Source: Limanda limanda
Taxonomy: Eukaryota > Chordata > Actinopteri > Pleuronectiformes > Pleuronectidae
Assembly (NCBI RefSeq): GCF_963576545.1
Contig: NC_083651.1
Coordinates: forward strand, 18,909,748 to 18,973,747
DNA length: 64,000 nucleotides
Direction: 5' to 3'
Positions 59,101 through 64,000 of the stretch are shown here, in pieces (within the stretch, counting starts at the first letter, position 1; the number at the start of each line of letters is the position of its first letter). The notes beneath the pieces were generated by a model, which had not been told where the DNA came from, did not search any database, and saw nothing but the letters and a program-made list of their open reading frames with translations. Both the position numbers and the translations under genes were made by a program.

Positions 59101-62100
59101 ACATTTCTCACATTTCAAACCGTGACAGATACAAACTGTTCCGCGGGCCCTAATACAAGGTATCTACATATCTACGTTTCGACACACTTACATAACCTTG
59201 TAATTCATCACATCTTCAGTTGCAGTTTAGTGTTCAACACTATAGCTTCCAGTGGCAAGATATAGTCACACGAACAGATTAGGGTAAATGTGTGTGTGTG
59301 TGTGCGCTCACTGTCACAATACAGCCTATTCGTGAAATAGACAATTACACACATGTATAGAGTCGTGGGAGGGAGGGGTGGAGTGCAATTACGTTTCTTC
59401 ATCCCCCTTAATTACAGCTTTCATTTACTGGGTCTGTGCCAGAGACTTGGGCAGAGAGGAAGGGCGATATTGGGGTTAATCGCTCCGGACGCCTGTGCTT
59501 AGTGCTTAGCAGTCATTAGCATATTAGCTAATTACCTTCATATAGACTGAAAGCAGAACATATCTCAAACCTATTCCTTCCTGAGTCGGTAAACGAGTGA
59601 ACGGCCAGACGAACCCACTTCCTGGATTAATCATGAGGCCGGGTGGAACTGTGATCTCATTGTGAAGACAATCACTGGAGAACAGAGTTTGACGATATGG
59701 AAGTTTGAAGTCAAACACTGACACTTTGGCATCGAGACCGGAGAAACAAAGCTTGTTCTTTCTTGACAGGCAGTATCCTGAAAACCATTGTCATGCGTCT
59801 CAAGAAATGCACAAACAAGTATTCAGGGATGCACAGCAGCAAAATAGACACAGTGGAAACCTGAGTCAGTCAGTCTCGAGCAGTGCTGTGTGTGGGTCTC
59901 TGAAAAAAACAGCTACAACTTGTGTGTTAAGCAGGATTCATCCCTGGGTCAAAAGTGGGAGAAGCAGTGAAAAACCACACAGTGCAGGGACACTGTCCTT
60001 TTACAAATTAGGAGAATTAAGGGAAAAGAGGAAGAAATATTGTAATTAAAGAAATGCAATTTTCCTTTTCTTTGAGATAAAAAGATCAAACTCACTTCAT
60101 GTACGTGCAATAATTGTGCGTTCATGTGGAGTTGGAATAATCGGAAAACGGAGAAAATACATGGTACAAGAGTCATCCCTTAAAAAACAATTAACATAAT
60201 TTTACAATCAGCTCTAAATTGTAGCTTTTAATGTGAACTTGTGAATTTCACTTGTTTCTGAGGCACAATCAGAATCAGAATTTGGTGACCCAACTGTAAG
60301 ACTCAATGTATTTCTGTTTGAGTACAGCTTCAACAAGTGAGATGAAACATCAGATGTGTGGATGTGGAGTTATTCTCCTCCTCATTTTCTAAGCTGGACT
60401 GAACATGTCTCCAGCTCGAGCATTGAGACTAATATCCATCTTCTGATCTCACTCTCTGAAATCCAATAAGTGCATTTCCCAAAATGTTCCATAATGGAGA
60501 AAACAATTTCAATCAATGTTTGATGTTTAATGAAAGCTTAGTTGAGGCTTTTAGCTGGGAAGGAGCCCCATTAGGAAGGAGGGGGTTTATTTTAATGATG
60601 GATTTCAAATATAACACCGAAGCGGCTTTTCCAAAGAGAAAATACATTTCAATGAAACAGAAGACCAAGCAGAAGGCTGATGAGGAGGTAAGACAGGGCC
60701 TGGCCCGGCTGACAGCGATGGCGTATAAAGGCAGGTGACAGTGAGAACTCGTACACATACGCAAGGCTGGAGACAGATAGGACGGCACAGTGACTGTCGC
60801 GAGGGAGACAAGCTGTGTCAAGTGCTCACCCTGCGTGGAGAAAGAAGAAGAAGAAGAAGGGGAGGGGCACAATATGGTCCAATCATAAAATCCTATGCAG
60901 GGAAACAACCACATACTTCAACAAACACATCTGAAGCTGAAGTGTCTTACCGGCAGAGAGTGTGTGTGGAATTTTACTCCACAAACTCGCAGTGAGGAGC
61001 CCACCAAGGTAGCAGAAAACTCTTTGACAACAAGCCACGTTCCACTTCCCCCGCAGCTGACTTTCTCCAAATATGTGCTTGTTGACTTGGTTTCAACAAT
61101 GCCACAGAGACCGGCTGAGAATAATCAAAAATGTTTTCATCTTGGCACGACTCAAACATGAAAATAGAGCGAGCCATCTTTTCATCGCCAGCGATATTGA
61201 AGCCTTGATCCCTTGTCACACGCCTGCTCTATTTGGCCGTCAGACATGTAAGCAGGTGTGTAGAAACACACACACACACACGCAACGGCAGCAGCAGGAA
61301 CAGATAATTTACCTGAAAATTACCTGTGGCAAGTGGTTCTTTTAAGATATTCATCTGGGGATATTCTCTATAATACTGCTAACCACAATGTTTTTTTTTA
61401 AGATAAAAAATATTGTGTTTAGCAGTTTCCATTCCAAACATAGCACAAGATTTAATCTGAGAGGTTACACATCTCAGAGAGTTATCATATCCCTCAACAC
61501 AACCAGGTAAACATCCAATTCATAAAAGTGTTGCCATGGTTCTAATAAAGGTTGGATGTCTACGTGACAAACGTCATAATACAACTCCATAGAAACACAT
61601 TCTGAGCTGCAGCCAGATACATTTTGCAAAATAGTTTGTGCAAATTCCATTTGTTCTACACTGGTTACAATAATTTTAATACTGGTTAAACACAGTACTA
61701 CACTATGACAGGAGTCTAGATTACTGCACCAAATATAAAGTCAAAGGCAGATGGAGCTCTACTCTGTGACTAGAGATGAATGACTGAGTAAATACAAATG
61801 TAAAATTATAAGTAGCAGACAGACAATAACTTGAGAACCTGATAAGATGTGCAGCGTTTTAAGAACATATTTCCTTTTGCCACTGCAGCACAAAATAGTT
61901 CCCAACCTCTTGGTTAAGAAGATAGTCACCAAAGCGTTACTTCTGTTTTAGTAGTTAGTGTCTATGAGGAATTGAAAGTACAACATTCAACTGTAATGTA
62001 TAGGAGCCTTTACAGAGCAGCACAAATCATTTACATTCAAGTCTTAAGGCTAAGCTAAGCTAAACAGCTGCTGCTATTAGAATCCTATTTGCAGATGAGG

Positions 62101-62749
62101 CATAGACTGTGTGTAACAGCAACAGGTCTCCACTTCCTAGCATTAGGGCATTAAGTAATCTGGAGAGACTACAAATCAATAACTGGCACTTTTGTTTTTT
62201 AAATCTAATAATAATCAAACTATCCAAAAACCAAAGCTTCTTAATACTTGTTTGTAAAAGGACAATCTTTGTATATCTGGCTATAATCTTACATAATAAC
62301 TAACACATTCCATTTTCATCCACAGGCTTGTTGATGATTGTAATATGTTTCTAATGTAATTCTGGAGCTGCAGTGATGGGAGGGAGTGTTGGAACTATCT
62401 GGACTGAATTAATGACTATCAGGAATGAAAGCATCTGAGGACAATAAATCGCCAAACATGATTGTCATATATTGTCACGGTGAACTCTCATCTCTCTGTT
62501 AAAACCCCTTAAAATTGAAGAGAAAATGCATCTGACATTCCGGATTTTCAGATAAAATCTACGTTTCCAGTATTCCAACAGCACCATTGTCAAACAGGAC
62601 GTCCAAAACAGAATCCGCAGAGAGCTGCCACAGCCAACAGCTCTCTCCATACTTACAGCTGTATCTGACAACCCAGCAGCCAGCAAGAAGACCCAGAAGA
62701 GCGGAGTAGGTGGTGGGCATGTGTCCTTCTGGCACCACGACATGGCTCA
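55838..62749 (-). CDS. bard1: BRCA1-associated RING domain protein 1, C-terminal exons (partial)
   Basis: Three minus-strand exons join in frame: 62657-62749, 58377-58474 and 55838-56179. Together they encode about 175 C-terminal residues matching BARD1. They cover [10 protein letters not shown] and [14 protein letters not shown] (end of BRCT1), then [20 protein letters not shown] and GPQRSRLNR, then [52 protein letters not shown] and [20 protein letters not shown] (BRCT2). All junctions use GT-AG and the phases agree (1, then 0). Known role: BARD1 heterodimerises with BRCA1 through the RING, forms a ubiquitin ligase for H2A, and uses its ankyrin and BRCT modules to read nucleosomes in homologous recombination repair. 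The RING, ankyrin repeats and start of BRCT1 lie beyond the right edge. The preceding exon was not found up to 64000. Confidence 0.94.
56180..58376. other. bard1 penultimate-to-last intron
   Basis: 2.2 kb with no recognised exon or repeat family; open frames are short and motif-free. Confidence 0.5.
58377..58474 (-). CDS. bard1: bard1 penultimate exon
   Basis: 98 bp. Acceptor with a strong pyrimidine tract then GATGTCAG; two bases complete a Trp codon split with the previous exon, then [32 protein letters not shown]. Donor CTG/GTAAAT, phase 0. As I remember it, the mammalian protein has REQL where this one has RCSL. Confidence 0.9.
58475..62656. other. bard1 intron
   Basis: 4.2 kb intron with no recognised exon. 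It contains a TG repeat near 59289-59304, an AC repeat near 61267-61280 and a short AAG run near 60842-60859. Minus-strand frames at 58596-58793 and 58804-59118 show no BARD1 similarity. Confidence 0.45.
62657..62749 (-). CDS. bard1: bard1 antepenultimate exon (end of BRCT1)
   Basis: 93 bp. Acceptor TCTTCTCCCTCCAG, then a split codon and [30 protein letters not shown]. Donor AGCT/GTAAGT. It joins the next exon to give YSWVEASL, aligning with the human EWVKACL segment. Confidence 0.92.
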
Positions 62750-64000
62750 CTGGAGGGAGAAGACAGACACACACATGCACCAAAGCCAAATTGAAAAGGT
62801 ACAAATGAGCCGTGCTGCACATGCCTGAATAGCTGCAGCTGCTGTCTTCCCATTTCTGTCAGAATCTGCAGCTGCACAGTGGGTTAGTTTTGCATACCGA
62901 GACAGCTAGGTGGTTAAGGCCTGTCCCAATTAACCCCTGAGCCCTACCACTAGGCCATTCCCCTTTGTTTTGCACTTGGCCATGAACGGTATTGTGGTCC
63001 CATTTTCTCTAGTGGCCATTTAGTCCTTCAAACACCCCTTAAACTGTAGTGCATTAATATATATATTAATTCAGTAGCAAATGAAAACATAATTGAATCT
63101 TTGTGACAAGCGTTCCGGGAAAATAGTTATTCACGCTGTCAATTCCAGCATGTAAACAGCCTGAGTGAGAGTAACAAGTAACTGTGTCCCCTATATGAAG
63201 TTAGAAATATTTTTTTTTTAGTGTGGGGCAGACGTTTCTATGGATATGACTAAAGTTACATTGAAATAACCGTAAACACACTGACTGTGTATTGATCAAT
63301 CTGTCCCATCTGTCCTGCAGTTGTCAGATTTGTGACTATTATAATGTTGGCTCAGTTGTTAATTTAATAACGTAAGTTGATATTTTTTGTCATTCTAATA
63401 ACGTTTGTTGGATCCCAATGATATAGATGAGTCATGAGGAGGGATTTTCTCTGTTTTATTATGTCTGAAGAAAGAGATATCTTTGTGACAAGCGTTTCGG
63501 GAAAATCGCTATTCACCCATCCCTCCATCAGCAGACTGGTAGATAATGACTGAATTTAAATTTTTGAGTGAACTATCCCTTTAACCCAACTGCGGCAGAC
63601 AACTAATATTTATGGTTTTCATTCTTGATTTATTTCATTAAAGCAATTTCTTTGTTGTTTTTGTCTCTGTTAATTATTTAGGGATGTACTTTACTTCAAC
63701 CAGAGTAAATAAGTGAGCTTTCTGTAAACCTGTCAAACAGGTCATGGCAAAACATAAAAAGGCCAAGCAACGGCGTATTTAATAAAAAGCGTCAGACAAG
63801 GACACATAATTATAACTTCATTAAAAATTTAAATACAGGCTGAATGCCTCTTCATTCAACAAGTGAGCGCAGTTGACAAGCGCAAAATGAACATAATTAT
63901 ATCTCCAGGGCAAAACCTTCTTACATTGTGCACTAATGGTGGATTTGGGTGGATTTGTCGCTTTGAATTCCAAATGTGAAAAAAATAAAATAAACGTTCT
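62750..64000. other. bard1 intron to the window edge
   Basis: No further bard1 exon found. A ~38-bp direct repeat occurs at 63097-63134 and 63479-63516 (ATCTTTGTGACAAGCGTT...). The right end of a MITE of the same terminal type as 28288-28754 finishes at 63575 (GTGAACTATCCCTTTAA), with no matching left end seen. Confidence 0.45.
63510..63575. mobile_element. partial TTAA-type MITE end
   Basis: CCATCCCTCCATCAGCAGAC, then GGTAGATAATGACTGAATTT and GAGTGAACTATCCCTTTAA, match the right end of the element at 28288-28754 with the same order of motifs. The other end is missing or diverged. Confidence 0.6.

Noticed and set aside
58596..59118. Additional bard1 exons in minus-strand ORFs
   Set aside because: Translations show no BARD1 similarity, and the flanking exons already join in frame and in phase without them.

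Overview
The window is vertebrate nuclear DNA, most likely from a teleost of the spiny-rayed (acanthomorph/percomorph) type. The evidence is a conserved three-coding-exon vertebrate gene with GT-AG introns, a second vertebrate gene downstream, microsatellites, and several transposon families common in fish: BEL/Pao LTR, Tc1, hAT, and short TTAA-ended inverted-repeat elements. No bacterial, plasmid or CRISPR features are present. Most open reading frames here are chance or shadow frames.

Layout. (1) About 1-26 kb is a gene desert upstream of vwc2l. It holds a hAT/ZMYM-like fragment at the left edge, scattered stretches that look like conserved non-coding DNA, and a very young BEL/Pao-type LTR retrotransposon (21126-24966). 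That element has 621-bp LTRs differing at 2 positions, a 5-bp target duplication, an intact gag ORF and no pol. (2) About 26.0-49.7 kb is vwc2l (von Willebrand factor C domain containing 2-like, brorin-like), plus strand. It has a purine-repeat leader region, a probable 5' UTR intron, short upstream ORFs, and coding exons at 27825-28238, 43778-43907 and 49549-49700. Intron 1 (15.5 kb) holds two TTAA-type inverted-repeat elements and a long foldback transposon (30225-34860). The foldback is interrupted by a hAT-like element (8-bp duplication), which is itself interrupted by a broken Tc1 element. (3) About 49.7-55.7 kb is the vwc2l 3' flank, with a short inverted-repeat element (53.15-53.55 kb) and an internally deleted hAT with a BED-finger remnant (54693-55495). 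(4) About 55.7-64 kb is the 3' part of bard1 on the minus strand: the last three exons, covering the end of BRCT1, the linker and BRCT2. It runs off the right edge.

vwc2l and bard1 are tail-to-tail, as I recall for the human 2q34-q35 locus. vwc2l encodes a secreted cysteine-rich BMP-pathway modulator; bard1 encodes the BRCA1 partner. I infer no functional link; the arrangement is conserved synteny. The most unusual structure is the foldback element: its arms carry an inverted copy of the C-terminal half of its own ORF, with a vertebrate-telomere-like repeat embedded in the reading frame in both arms.
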